DNA of 64,000 bases, taken from NCBI GenBank assembly GCA_011009095.1, contig VTPC01000503.1:46720-110719 (forward strand), in the 5' to 3' direction. This stretch comes from Ignelater luminosus. Its lineage: Eukaryota; Arthropoda; Insecta; Coleoptera; Elateridae. The position numbers and the translations under genes are program-made. This document shows positions 48,557 through 61,037 of the stretch, in pieces (the first letter of the stretch is position 1; every line of letters starts with the position of its first letter). A model generated the notes under the pieces. The model did no database searches. It was given only the letters and a program-made list of their open reading frames with translations, and was not told where the DNA came from.

Positions 48557-49552
48557 CAGTGTGTCCAAGATAAGGATCCACAGCATGGGAATCTTGGAAA
48601 CGGTAAGAGATACAGGATTGGTTAAATGGGATGAAGGTTGGCTATTTATTGGACCTTTTTGTTAGCGTTTACAAAATCTAGATATCTTTGATAGTTTCAG
48701 AGATATTTAAAAAAAAGTAGATTTCTCAATTTTCGTTATGATTTTTTCTTTTATTTATTTGAAGAGATATCGGAAAACTAAAACCACTTTTCCATTTTCA
48801 CTTTTTGTTCTCTATAAAATACGCTAACAACGTTTCGGTTTCGAGTAAACATCATCAACCGCATTTTTTTAAATAGGAGGAAAACAATTGAGAATTGTTT
48901 TAGATAGCTCTTGTTGTCACGATTCTAATTATCTAAACATGATAGGGTTATTTTGATTTCTTATGCTATAAATTAATGCATTCTGCAGTACCCTGGCCTG
49001 CACGATCACCTGATCTAACACCGTTAGATTTCTTTCCTCTGGGAATATGTTAAGAATCATGGGCTCAACCAAAATTTTCAAGATGAACAGCAATTATTAC
49101 AGTTGGTCACAGCAGAGTTCAACACAAAAGAATCAAAACCAAAATAACCCTATCATGTTTACATCTTTAGAATCGTGACAACAAGAGCTATTCAAAACAA
49201 TTTTCAATTGTTTTTCCGCCTATTTAAAAAAATGAGGTTAGTGATGGTTACTCGAAACCGAAACGTTGTACAGGAATTTTGTTAGAGTATTTTAATAAAG
49301 AACAAAAAGTGGCAATGGAAAAGTGGTTTTAGTTTTCCGATATCTTTTCAAATAAAGGAAAGAAAAAATAAAAACGAAATCGAGAAATCTACTTTTTTTT
49401 AAATATCTCTGAAACTATCTAAGATATCTAGATTTTGCAAACGCCTACAAAAAGGTCCTATAAATAGCCAACTTTCATCCCATTTAACTGATCCTGTACC
49501 TCTTACCGTTTCCAAGATCCCTATGCTCTGCATCCTTGTCTTGGATACGCTG
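48557..49552. mobile_element. Foldback mariner-derived element with about 400-bp arms
   Basis: A 996-bp unit begins CAGTGTGTCCAAGATAAGGA (48557) and ends with the inverse (49552), flanked by TA at 48555-48556 and 49553-49554. The arms, about 48557-48960 and 49137-49552, match each other over nearly their full length with scattered mismatches and small indels, including the block GATATCGGAAAACTAAAACC. The 176-bp centre encodes WPARSPDLTPLDFF at about 48990-49035, the third-aspartate motif of a Tc1/mariner transposase, and then frays into stops. It is therefore a mariner relative that lost most of its gene and has very long arms. It cannot move by itself, and its transcript would fold into a long hairpin. 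Confidence 0.88.
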
Positions 49553-49883
49553 TATAAATGTTATTTAGCACTGGGAAGAAATTGAACGTAGTCACAATGT
49601 TGACCAATAGTCAACAGTCAATACTTGAGAGATCTTAGGTTTAAACTGAAAGACTGATCTGAATGATACGACATTTTAGTAGTAGGTTAGTGTTATTCAA
49701 ATTGAATGCCTTTCGATTGATCTAAAAGCAAGATTTACTTTCTGCCCTGACTTTTTCTCCGATTAAATAGTATCAATGACCAATGAAAAATCCGAACACC
49801 AACCCCTCGGTGTATAGTAATTCTAATTAATAATAATATCATCTATGTAGATGGCTTTGGTGTTGTCACTGTAACTGGTTATA

Positions 49884-50196
49884 CAGGGTAGATCTTTTCC
49901 AAGATATAGGATATTATGGACTGAACTGGTGGGAATATCTAGATTAGATTTTATCAGAAAAATGTGTGTTTAATTGCAATAACCATACTGAGAATTCCAT
50001 CTGAATATTGAACATAATTCTCAAGATATTGAAAAAGTAAATCGCCAGAGATCAAGTTTTAAATACCACAAAAGCGCCACATCTCCCAAGATCTCATCCC
50101 AACACCACTCGTTGCTTCCTAGAGAGACAAAGAAAAAAGAAATTTCGAATGAAACTTTGATATCCTAATATCTTGGAAGAGGTGCACTTTGGGATA
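49884..50196. mobile_element. Possible degenerate inverted-repeat element
   Basis: The left end has CAGGGTAGATCTTTTCCAAG followed by ATATAGGATATT. The inverse, ATATCCTAATATCTTGGAAG, lies at about 50159-50179. The outermost bases do not match well, so the right boundary is uncertain. Confidence 0.35.
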
Positions 50197-52583
50197 TGGT
50201 TCTTTGGTCCTTGCGGTCTTTAGGATACACCGTTAAAGTCTAACATATCTTGTATATACCGATCAAGCATCTTGAGCACCTTTCATTCCATAAGCAGCAC
50301 TGTCTCAAAAAAGGCTGCATATTCTGAAAACTGGTTTGACTAAAATAAACTTAACGCAATCGGAAAACACTCAAAAAAACAATCTGTCAGAGATTAACTA
50401 ACTACATTACAATAAATTTTATTGTGTTGGCTAATCTAAGCCAGGAGCATGCAATTAGTACAACCCGACACATTTTAAAGGTCCTTACCTGATCCATATT
50501 AAACAACTAACTGCTCACCCCTGATCTAGGCTTGTTGTTAGTCAAACTATCCGTTTGATATTAATCCCAAAACGAGGCACTATAATTATCTATAGTTGTT
50601 TTAATTGCACGCACAACTGGAAGCTATATTTTCAAGGGTAAGCAATATGAACTTGGATGGATGCTTGTGATTGTGTAACAGGGCAATAGTCGCATCATTT
50701 CGCAACTGATATTCTATTTTCTTTCTATGAGCGTAGGAACGTTTGAAAGAATATTCTGAGCACCTACACAGTAGGAAATATCCTAACATAACTTATCTCG
50801 AGTGTTTGCGGATTCGCTCTTGTAGCAATTTCGGAATGATCTTAGTTAATAGCAGGGTAGTTACTAGATACGTACTTACTTGAGATGCTTCTTTTCAAGG
50901 AACTTTCGTTAGTTTTCTTATTGAAAAAGGAAGAGGAAGATGGAGGGTTGATAAGGTAAAGCTTCAGTATTTCCTTATTTATTGTATTCTTGCACCTTCT
51001 GGCTGATATTGGCTAATTTAAAAATTCAAGTACTTGCAAACTCCATTAGTCAACTTCAGCTTCTGTTATATGTATGAAAGCTATTAGGATCAAAGACAAA
51101 ACTGTGTAGCGCATTGTGTTTGGGTCATTAAGAGCTTCCTAAAGAAGAAAACTATTCAAAGAACTTTACTATCCAAAACAAAGCAAGCTGGGCTGTAAAA
51201 CTCAATTTAGTGGATCCTATTCTCTAGAGCTAGAGGTATGTCGATTAAAGCATATCTAAGCTTCCTTAATTTCGTTCTTCAAAATTCTGTTGGTTTCCAC
51301 AGTACATTTTCACCCATTTGCAAATATTGAAAGCAAGTCTTTCTTAAGTTTTACTAATTAACTGACCTCTTAAGTTCTACCACCTGTTTACGCTGTTCCA
51401 ATATTAAATGGACTAAAAGTGATTTAAACAAGATCTCGAAAATTAAAACTATGTGAAAGATAAGGTGAACTAATATTCAACCAAAGGCAAGAGAAGTTTT
51501 CTAGTTCTCTGCTTATTTTAACTTGTTTTCATTGAATGACTTAATAACCTACTCACGAATAACTGGGTATGACGCTAGAAAACGAAAAAAATGTTTCTCC
51601 ATCCTTTTCTTCTCTTTCAACATTAATGGAATTTACGGGAAAATCCGATCAAAAGCTTAATATGCTTACATTAATCGGATAAAAAGTTTCAACATTTAAA
51701 TTGTAAGTTCCTTTCCAAATTATATGGTCTTTACGAATAAATGTTAATTGCATAGACTTAACAAACGTCGTAAGCAAAATCCAATAAGAAGAAAGTTCTC
51801 CCATTCTGCTCTTTTGCATGAAAAGATATGAAGTTCAGATTGTCATGTCGTTTGAAAAAAAGTGTTTTAGAATTCATAGAAAGAATCTACCTCTGAAATC
51901 TTGTGCGTTGTTTTCTGGAAACGTTGTACCTTTTTGAAAACGCATGCAATGCATTCATAAGTTGGTTTCAGCATTTAATTTCTTCTAACCCTATTTGATT
52001 TATTCGGAAGTTACATATTTTAACATTATGCCATGGGAAGTCTACAAGTTGTTTTGAGGAAATACATGATGATACATATGTATTTCGCATGCATAATCAT
52101 GAGTTTTCGTTTACAAGGTGTATATAAATAACAAGTTGTTAGGCCTCCTAAACTCAATATGACATCTAAGAAATTTATTTAAAAAGAAAATCTCTGAATA
52201 ATTCAAAAACATTTTCAAAAGAAACGTGAAAGCTTTAATATTTTAATATATTTCAAAAGACGTTTTGGTGGTTTCATTGATCTTATTTAAAATAGCGATG
52301 TTATTTTATTCTTATTTCTCTCAAGGTTTGAGTTGCAGGAAATTCCGTGTTTCCTAAAGGTAGGCATGAATAAAACAGGCGTGTAATCCTGAAGAATAAG
52401 TAAATGTTGGAAATCGCGTGTGCGTGTTTGCTTTTTAAATATTATACACTCTTTTATTCCGGCGTAAAAGGTTGTAATTTAAAAATCGAGTTTTATTGAG
52501 TGGTTTAGTAGTTTAGTTAAATCTTTACGATTTTCTCTGCTTTCGCTGACCTGTAATTTTCTTATTTTATTTTTATTTTTCAG
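50197..52583. other. Non-coding stretch, MCU intron
   Basis: No gene or clear element was seen. It ends in a good acceptor (TTTTTATTTTTCAG) at 52583. Confidence 0.6.
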
Positions 52584-52887
52584 ATGTAACCGTAGAATAT
52601 GTCCGTGGCCTACCTCAAGTCACAGTACCTTTACCAAGTAGAAAAGAAAAATGTAGATTTACACTAAGGCCGATCTCAAACACCGTTGGTGACTTTTTAG
52701 AAATGTTGAAGAGAGAGGACAAGGGCATCGATAGAGCCGTTGTTCATTCGTTGGATGGTACTAGAATAGCGTCTTCCAATACGATAGAAACATTATTTGA
52801 AGAAGATTTTAAATTGTTTATTAATGATAGTACTTATACAGTTAGAATACCTGAACATGAAAAAATTACCAGCGAAGAAGTTAAAAG
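52584..52887 (+). CDS. MCU: MCU exon encoding the N-terminal matrix domain
   Basis: Internal exon of the mitochondrial calcium uniporter pore subunit, which carries Ca2+ across the inner mitochondrial membrane. The acceptor is TTTTTCAG and the donor GTTTGT at 52888. The exon starts in phase 1 (two bases of an Asp codon) and ends in phase 2 (AG of an Arg codon). It encodes VTVEYVRGLPQVTVPLPSRK, then KCRFTLRPISNTVGDFLEML, EDKGIDRAVVHSLDGTRIAS and DFKLFINDSTYTVR, the beta-grasp-like matrix domain. The PLPSRKEKC segment keeps the residues equivalent to human Ser92 and Cys97, reported sites of regulation. A reading frame continues into the intron but stops within 30 codons. Preceding exons, including the transit peptide, are not identified. 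Confidence 0.95.
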
Positions 52888-54234
52888 GTTTGTAAATTTA
52901 TTATTTATTTATAATTATATGCAATTTGATCATTATTTAAACAGAAGTTACATTTTTCTCACTTACATGTAAGAGAATCTAATTTAAATCGATTTATTCT
53001 GATTTGTCCCGGAATAGATCTGGTTGCCTTGGGAGTGGGTTAAGAATTTTAATAGAGGCTAAACAGTGTATTTTCTAAATCTATAGCATAGAAAAATCGA
53101 AATATTAGGTAGCCTAAATTAAGGTATTGGTTCTATTCTGTAAGTGAATCACTAAATTTTTCATGACTGAAATTGATTGAGTGGTATATTAGGTCAGACC
53201 CACAACATTTTTGCAATCATTTGAAGGTAACTAGTCTCAACTGCTGAAACGTGCCAGAGCGTAGTTTTTTGCATTCAAGTTTTGCTGTGACATGCACTCT
53301 TACTACATAGTTTAGTTATATTACACCGTGCAGTCTTTTAGCGTTTTATAGAAGAAATCCAGCAAATTAAGTTTTGAATTTTTACCTATTTTAGTACCTC
53401 TGAATTCCTTAAAAATATATCGTATTTGATTATCATTTGCGTTGATTTTCAACACCGTGTCGAAATACATCTATTCGTGAACTTAGGAATAAATGAAGAG
53501 TCTAGTGTCAAATGAGAGTTTTCAAGAGAAAGCTGTTCAAAGGAAGTTTAGAATATACCTACCACTGTCTTTATGCAATTCAAATCTTATATCCGATTAT
53601 ACCTCTGACTTTATATGTGAAATATTTTATGTAAGATTGGGAAATAAAAAACCAAAATTGTCAAATATGGTTTGTAGAAAGGCTTTTACATAATAGATCG
53701 TTTTGTTAGTTCTTTCTCAATATCATAATTTACAGGTATTTCATTAAAAACCACGTAAAGCCAGTTGAAGGCCAAAGAAGAGTATTTTTGAAGCTTATTT
53801 ACAATGCGATCAGAGATGACAAACAGGAACTAAAACGATACTAGGTTTAATGACCTCTTTTCGATTCTACCACCCAATCGCTGTTTTTCATTAGATTGAG
53901 AAGCAAGAAGGCAAGGAATTTACTAAAGTCCACGATTTCTAGCTAAGCCGATGTGCAATCTAACTCTTTATTCAGGTAATACTTTTGAAATGGAATAAGA
54001 AGAATATCAAAATGGACTCAGAGCGACATTTAGTACAACCCCCGAATTTGGATGGTTTTTCTGCAGTGTACTTCTAGCCTGCTTGTGTAAGATGTTATAG
54101 ATATAGAGATTTCTTCCAAACTAGCTAGTCGTGTCTTTACTGTTACTGACTGGGGCACTAGTATCTTCTTGTCAACAACAATAACGTTTTGCTACACGCT
54201 AGGTGGCCAACATGTCACTAGGTGGTAGGCTTTA
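52888..54234. other. MCU intron, first part
   Basis: No gene is seen. At 53974/53975 a TTTATTCAG is fused to GTAATA, a weak ratchet-like signal. Confidence 0.5.
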
Positions 54235-55400
54235 TTGACGTTGTGCACGAGGCCTTACAGGATCAATTCTTCTCTCTCCGGTACGTGCATCGGTACGGAC
54301 AGGGCTTTGATAATTCCTTGTTCTGAGTTCCGCGTAGTGCATATGCACTGGCCTGTGTCAGGCGCGTCCGGCCCTCCGGTTTCCCCGGATGGCGCGACCT
54401 GGTGCAGCTGCTACTGACAACCTTCATTCTGAGGGGCGGAGGCCCAGTAGTGGCGCTGGCTTTCCAAGTAGCTTTGAAAACCATTTGTATACCGCATCAT
54501 TACCACCAATATTCGCGAGTGCAAAGTTCTCATCCTGCGACCGTTGTTCACTACTTCACCATCATCTGACCACCAGAATCAACATCGCCGCGTCAGCCGA
54601 TGGATATCTAAACATATAAATCGTCCTTGTCGCGGGCACAACATCGGCCTTCTCAAGCAACCAATACATCGGCATATCAGCATCTCGACTGTGGGCACCA
54701 AACAACAACAACTACAAATTTATACGACAACAACCACGCCCACTAGCATCGTCTTCAGGTGCAACAATTGCAGCCCAGCTCTTTATCACCAACGATAGAG
54801 TGTTGAAGAAACCAGAAGAAAGCTACCTTTCCAAATACCAACGGCTGGCCCAGTGCCGATGAACATGAACGAAGAACAGATTCTACCTCACGCAAGAAAT
54901 TATCACCAACTTGGTTGAAAAAGGCTCAGGAGGGACTTATAACGGCCTCCCGGGAAACAATATCGTTGATCGTCGTCGTCGTCGCCCTTGTTCTAAGTTA
55001 CTTAGTACATTTCAATTGTTTATTCTTTTGTTGAAAACCAAAATTCTTTATTTTTATTTCTGGATTTTGTTTATTTTGCCCTTTCTAATATTTTTATTTA
55101 TTGTTATTCTTTTTCTATTTGTTAGTATTATTCTTCTTTCTTCTTTATTTTTATTTGTAGGATTTCTTTGAGTTGTTTTATTTAAAATAAAACAAAATAA
55201 TTGTTTTAAGGAACAAAGGTTCGAGCCGAGGTAGAAAAGTTTGTGTCAACTCGGTGATTTTTCCTAGTCCTGCTACTGCTAAAGCAAGGAACTGCTTGCT
55301 GCTTCTAGTTCGGCTGAGTGCTCTGGGTCGCTGGCGAATTAGTTGATCCGGACTGTCTTTTTTCACCCACGATTAAAATCCGTTGTGGTTAGAGCTGCGA
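54235..55400. other. GC-richer island in the MCU intron, origin unclear
   Basis: 54235-54990 is markedly less AT-rich than its surroundings and ends in a short GTC microsatellite near 54970. It is followed by a T-rich run (55015-55170) and another mixed block. Open frames (at most 86 codons) show no domain. It may be the untranslated part of a retroelement, but no coding motif supports that. Confidence 0.35.
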
Positions 55401-55995
55401 ATTAGTCAATGGGATTCTTCTTTTGTTTTTTATTATTTAATCTTCAATTGCAAAAAGCGAGCAAATCTGACTGAAGAAACTCCAGAAAGAAATTATTATT
55501 AAGAGAAAACCGCCATTTAAAAATTCTCTCGAAGACAAGCAACGGCAATTGGATTATTTCGCTCAAAACAGACCACGGTCGCTGCTACATGTTGTGCACG
55601 CGTCGCGTGTTGTGTCAACAAAAGTACTGAAAACACAATCAATGGCAGTAATAACCCAAAAAGTGTAGGAGTATTAATCCTTATAATCAACTATCCCAAC
55701 AAGGGTATATTATAGCCCTCCCATTACATCAAAGAACTCTGGACTAGGATGCAAGAATCCTTTTTGAAGCCCAGAGAGAAATCGAGCGATCAAATAGAAG
55801 CTCTCACAACCAAGTCAGCGATTAAAAGAAAACAGACACATATACAAGGCTCTCAGTTTTTTAACATGAAGATTAGGATAGATTTGCAACTTAAATAAAG
55901 TAGGAGTTTGAATATCTAGTTTGGTTTTCCAGAAAAATTCAATTTTAGTATTTTGGCAATAACTCTTATTTGAATTTCAATTTCAATTCTGTATA
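55401..55995. other. Non-coding intron sequence
   Basis: Nothing recognised. Confidence 0.5.
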
Positions 55996-56955
55996 CAGGG
56001 TGATTCCGAAATAAAGGGTATCCTTTTAATAGGCGATAAGTGAGGCTAAAAAAAGACAAAAAATGAAAAAACGAAGTGGCTCCGCGAAAGTTGAAAATTT
56101 TGACAATTTTCCTAAATATTAAAAACTGAAGCCGTCTCTGGTTAGAAAAAGGAAAGTGTTTCTTGTATTGTCGTCTTAAAAAGTGAAAGTTAAGGAAATT
56201 TACGGAGTTTTTATACCCTTGTGGTGCAAGAACGAAAATTTACCAGACGTGCCTATTTTCTTGGAACTAATAGTGCAGCTGTAGTAGCACAATGAACAAT
56301 AAATGCCATCATAAGCTACCCCTGGTTTAACATGGAGGATTGTTGAAATTCGTTAAAACAGTAAAAAAAATAATAACAAAATTTATGTTACGAACAATTA
56401 GACTCCAGTCTCATAAGCAACATCTTAATTCCTTATTATTATTTAGTCACATGAATAGGAAACATTTTAAATGGCAATGGATTACACATACTACTTAAAT
56501 GAAACATGCGTATGGAAGGTACTACTAACTATCACCTCTGTATTTAATTCAATTTAATAAATTCAACCAATTTTTATTTATGTAGCATAAGTTTAGCGGA
56601 AGTTTACAGAAAAAAATCACTAACAGTAAAATTTTAATATTTTTCCGTTTGCAGATTAAAAAGTAAAAGTTCCTACTGGTTATTTATGACGTTGTAGAAA
56701 CCAGATAAACTATTATACTCCTCACATAAATAGCAAGAACTACCTGCCAATGACAAGGATAATCAGTCAACCCCTATTGATTTTTGGTGAAGTAAAAGTA
56801 TGAGAGTAGGACCGGCTTGGCTTAGCGATTAAACTTCAATCGCATTTTTCTCGGAAACTATGCAATTTTTACCTACCGTTTTTTATCGCAAATGTATGTA
56901 CTATCACACTGCTATCCACCTTTAAGAGGATACCCTTTATTTCGGAATCACTCTG
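55996..56955. mobile_element. Non-autonomous inverted-repeat element, 960 bp
   Basis: The outer 29 bases, CAGGGTGATTCCGAAATAAA onward, match the inverted right end with one mismatch (CAGAGTG there). Similarity continues weakly for about 20 more bases. TA flanks both ends (55994-55995 and 56956-56957), within GTATAC. The interior has no transposase frame. It fits the same CAGGGTG-ended group as the 709-bp element, with different internal sequence. Confidence 0.82.
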
Positions 56956-59106
56956 TATACGTTCTTAAGGCAACATTTTATTTTATATAACATATCTGGA
57001 GACGTGATCTTTTCAGCACATTTATCGAAATTTCAAGAATTATAGAGAAGTTGTAAGGGAATGTCTTCTGCGGGTTTTAAAACTACTTTTTAGTATATAG
57101 GGTGTACTCTCTACGTCAAATTGCAAGTGCTTTTTTTCTTTCGACATCTTATCCATGTTATATAGTACACTCTGTATAATTATACCGTAAGTAAGCTCAC
57201 AACATCCGAAAACCAATTCCCTACAGCTTTTATTGATAAGAATTTATGATATTTTAATAAATAATAACGATCTAACCAAAAGTTAACATGTGTGCACGCA
57301 ACTTTAGACTGGTAACTCCACTGTTAAGATGAATCGATCATAGGTTTTATTTAAAAAAAATACTTGTATAGTCACCAGGAATTTACCCTACGATTTATTG
57401 ACACCCTGTAGCAGCCATTAAGCCTTCTTGATTTCCTCATTATTAAATCTGCAGGCTTTGTTTAAAACTATAACTTTTTGTATTCCCCAAATAATCTAAA
57501 CAGGAAAAGTTTGTATTCCTATTATAACTTCCTTCTCTTTAAGCGGATTATATTCCCTGAAAGACTCCAAAAACTGGATAAAAAATTATTGGAAAACTTT
57601 TTTCTTCTGAACCTTAAATTGCATCGTCATAAAGATATTTCTTTGGGATAAGCAGAATTTAGAACGAAAGGCATTTAATAATTTAGTATTTTGCTCAATA
57701 GGGATGTCTTTTTTTTCTAATATAATTTTTGGATTAAAAAAATGTAAGAAGAAAATATAAAAAAAAATATTCAGGCAGCTACGAGAATTCATTCAAATAT
57801 TTAGGTGTAATTCGTTCTAGAAGAAGAATTTAATTAAATAATTAAATTTTGACGTTTTTTGTACGTAAATATTTACATTTTAAATGTCTAAAACGGGAAG
57901 TGATTATTTTTCTTTTACTGTTAATCCAATTAATGTCAGATTAGTTCTGCTATTGTATTCCTAGAACAAATTTATATCTTTTTTTAAAAAAAAAGAAAGT
58001 TTGATTTTAGCTTTTCCCTTACAATTAAAATTATTAATTATGTAATATACCAGGGGTAACCAGTATGTTGCTTATTATAAACAAAAAACTAATGAATAGT
58101 GATGATGACTTACCATATACTACTAAACTGATTGTAAGAAAAAAGTTTAAAATATGTTTTGTCTGCTTATGTTTGGTTATGGAAAGTTTACACTATATAA
58201 TTAAATTGCTGATTTTTTATCTCTCATTTAAAAACTAGAAGTTATATGCGGTGGAGCTTGTAGTGATAACAAAGTTTATTTCGTACTCATTACGAGCAAA
58301 TAAGACGGAAGCTTTGCAGGATGGCCTATAACCCTTTTTTTTTTAACTAGAGCTTGCTTTACGAGACTTTTCGTACTTCGGGTTTCACGTTAAGGTATAT
58401 AATACCGTCACTCATTCAACAAAGTTTATGAGAACATTAAGCATAAGTAAAATAAAAAAAAAGAGTTTTTTAAGTTATTTACGTTATCATCAAAGATGAT
58501 TGGTATACAAAAGTAATTACTCCTCACATTTTATCGTATTTTATTTGAAACATGGAAGGTAGATGTGGAAACAGTTTTCATTAACTACATTGTTGTGCTT
58601 GAATGTGTAAATCCTTAAATTATTTAAGGCAGTGGTGATTAACATCATTCTAAGTGATACTTGGGGTGTATAAATGTAAAGTTAGATCCATTAGGCGAAG
58701 CTGAATTTGTAAATGTTGGTCACAAGGGTTTCTGTAAAACTTAGGAAGGTAAAATGCCCAAGTTGTTACTAATTCATCTAGTGAATGCACTTGATATTTT
58801 TTGAACCTGCGATAAAGACCCATCAGTTTGCGTTTGTAGATTGAACATGTGAAATTAGTTTCATTTTCAGTTTTAATGAATTGGAAGTTATCCAGTAATA
58901 TAACTGTTTTCTCTATTCATTTCAAAAACACACAATTTTATTTTCCAGCTTTTCTTTGTTACCGTATTGCTTTCATTCACTGCAAATTCAGTTTGATAAT
59001 CAATTCCCAAAAGTTCAACATTATTATTGGTACACTATCATATCGATAAATAAAAAGTGAGAAATTTATTTTGATTGATTTTGATTGCGTTTTTCCAAGA
59101 CTTCAG
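56956..59106. other. Non-coding intron sequence
   Basis: AT-rich. Stray end-words TATAGGGTGTACTC (57098) and ACACTCTGTATA (57170) could be a small decayed element, and CACCCTGTA at 57405 is an orphan. No gene is seen. Confidence 0.4.
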
Positions 59107-59844
59107 ATGCCAAAAACCACCTATGGTACAGAAATGATAGCAAAACCTGTATTCTACATAGACAAATCACCGGATGTATTTTACTACTATCTTCACGGCT
59201 TGAGAAAAGAAGAAAGATGCTTGACAATTACAGTTAGAAAAGTATCATCGTGTGAAGTGCTACACTGTAATGGACTAGATGATTTAGTGTTCTGGAAGGT
59301 ACAATATGTCTTGTCGATAGGTGAAATGCAACCATTCGATTTTTCCATTGATTTCGATTGAATTCTTCCACTGCTTAAGTGCCAAAAACACCTGTAGAAG
59401 GAAAATCATGAAAACTTTATTGGAGTTAAACTACTAACTTATACTGTATACTAGTCTACATGATATGACCAAAGAAGAAAGATTTCCGGCACTTACAATT
59501 AGACATAGTGCTTGGAACCGTAGCATTGTGTGAAGTACCATAGTTTAATGGTTCAGCTGATTTTGTATTCTCAAGATAAAACTTGTCGTGTCAATAGATG
59601 CAACGTAACCATTTAATTTCTCCATTGGTTTTGATAGGCTTCCTCCAATGTTTTAAATGCCAAAAACACCTATAGAAGGAAACATAAAAAATCTTATTCT
59701 AGATACACCACAGGATGTACATATGTATACTATTCTTAACTTCATGGCTCGAGAAAAGAAGAAAGATTTTCGAGATTTATAAATTTTTTTTAGAAAACTT
59801 GATCTTTTTTACAACTGCAAAAGTTGTAATTAATGCAGCTCTTT
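59107..59844 (+). repeat. Three decayed tandem units of about 275 bp
   Basis: Units start at 59107, 59379 and 59657, each with (A/G)TGCCAAAAAC-(C)ACCT. The first two are 272 and 278 bp; the third runs towards the gap. Unit 1 is open on the plus strand (MPKTTYGTEMIAKPVFYIDK, then LTITVRKVSSCEVLHCNGLD) and ends DFSIDFD. Units 2 and 3 keep recognisable pieces (LTIRHSAW, MPKTPIEG) with stops and frameshifts. This suggests an ancestral protein or exon array with a repeat of about 92 residues that has decayed. No known domain is recognised. Confidence 0.65.
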
Positions 59845-60244
59845 NNNNNNNNNNNNNNNNNNNNNNNNNNNNNNNNNNNNNNNNNNNNNNNNNNNNNNNN
59901 NNNNNNNNNNNNNNNNNNNNNNNNNNNNNNNNNNNNNNNNNNNNNNNNNNNNNNNNNNNNNNNNNNNNNNNNNNNNNNNNNNNNNNNNNNNNNNNNNNNN
60001 NNNNNNNNNNNNNNNNNNNNNNNNNNNNNNNNNNNNNNNNNNNNNNNNNNNNNNNNNNNNNNNNNNNNNNNNNNNNNNNNNNNNNNNNNNNNNNNNNNNN
60101 NNNNNNNNNNNNNNNNNNNNNNNNNNNNNNNNNNNNNNNNNNNNNNNNNNNNNNNNNNNNNNNNNNNNNNNNNNNNNNNNNNNNNNNNNNNNNNNNNNNN
60201 NNNNNNNNNNNNNNNNNNNNNNNNNNNNNNNNNNNNNNNNNNNN
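59845..60244. other. Assembly gap of 400 N
   Basis: Exactly 400 unknown bases at the end of a tandem repeat. The true length is unknown, and the gap probably hides further repeat units. Open frames spanning it are artefacts. Confidence 0.95.
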
Positions 60245-60739
60245 GGTATACATTCGGTCTGTCCAGTTTATTTACATCTTTCTCGTGTAACACCATTGTT
60301 CTATATTGTTTAATTGCTTCTGTTTTTTTTATTTGTCTCTAATAATATTAGCATTCTAGATTTCGAATTTAACGATATGAAACCATTTTTGTCGTAGAAC
60401 TTCTTTTTTGTTAATGCTATTCTGGTTTATATTGTCACATAGTCATGTTTCATCATGTCTAACATTACATCATTAACTTTTATTCTACTTCTGTTCTAAG
60501 AAACAGTTTGTAACGTTTTGTATATACAGTGTATTGTACGGAGAACGGATCAGACTTTCATATGTCATTAGGATTATTGTTTTTTTGGTGCTTCTTTACT
60601 TTTGTAAATAAATCACTGTCGGTTTTACGGGTGTTGCAAGTGTTGTATTTGCACACCTGATCAGAATTGTACATTAAAGTACAATCATTTTTCAGAATTT
60701 CAAAACTAGATAAATGATGTCTAACCAGACATGCGACTT

Positions 60740-61015
60740 TCCGTTTATATCCCATATAGTACCGGACCAGTGGACGACCATTCGTCGTCAAAAATTACTC
60801 CGTCCATGGCCGTTAATTGGGCAAGCATTAGACGTTTTCGGACGGCAATCGGACGACCGTTAGCGGACAACCACTGGACGCTCGTTTTTGGATGTCCATC
60901 TAATGCCATGTACAAATTACATCCAAATTATATCCATGGATGTCCGTTAAATGTCCACAGTTGGGACAAATATACGTCCCACGGTCCATCGCCAAGATTT
61001 GAACGTTAAATGAAC
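60740..61015. repeat. Degenerate GTCCA/TGGAC-word repeat patch
   Basis: The segment is built from recurring words such as GGACGACC, CGGACG, GTCCATGG, TGTCCATC and ATCCAAATTA in both orientations. Base composition is more balanced than in the flanks. It looks like a decayed short tandem or palindromic repeat; the open frame across it (60731-61009) has no protein signature. Confidence 0.5.
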
Positions 61016-61037
61016 TTCTATATTGGGCTCTTATGTA

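Noticed and set aside
52888..52972. Extension of the MCU reading frame past the donor at 52888
   Set aside because: It leaves the MCU sequence at once after EEVKR and stops within 30 codons; the phase-matched exon at 62721 restores the MCU sequence.
53493..53693. Small plus-strand frame after the MCU exon
   Set aside because: No similarity to MCU or any family, and no splice sites in the right phase.
54911..55171. Hydrophobic 86-codon frame resembling membrane segments
   Set aside because: The hydrophobicity comes from a T-rich run encoding Phe/Leu/Ile; no conserved pattern or transcript support is visible.
59715..60342. Open frames of 158-191 codons across the N run
   Set aside because: They are produced by unknown bases translated as X; the real flanking codons are few.
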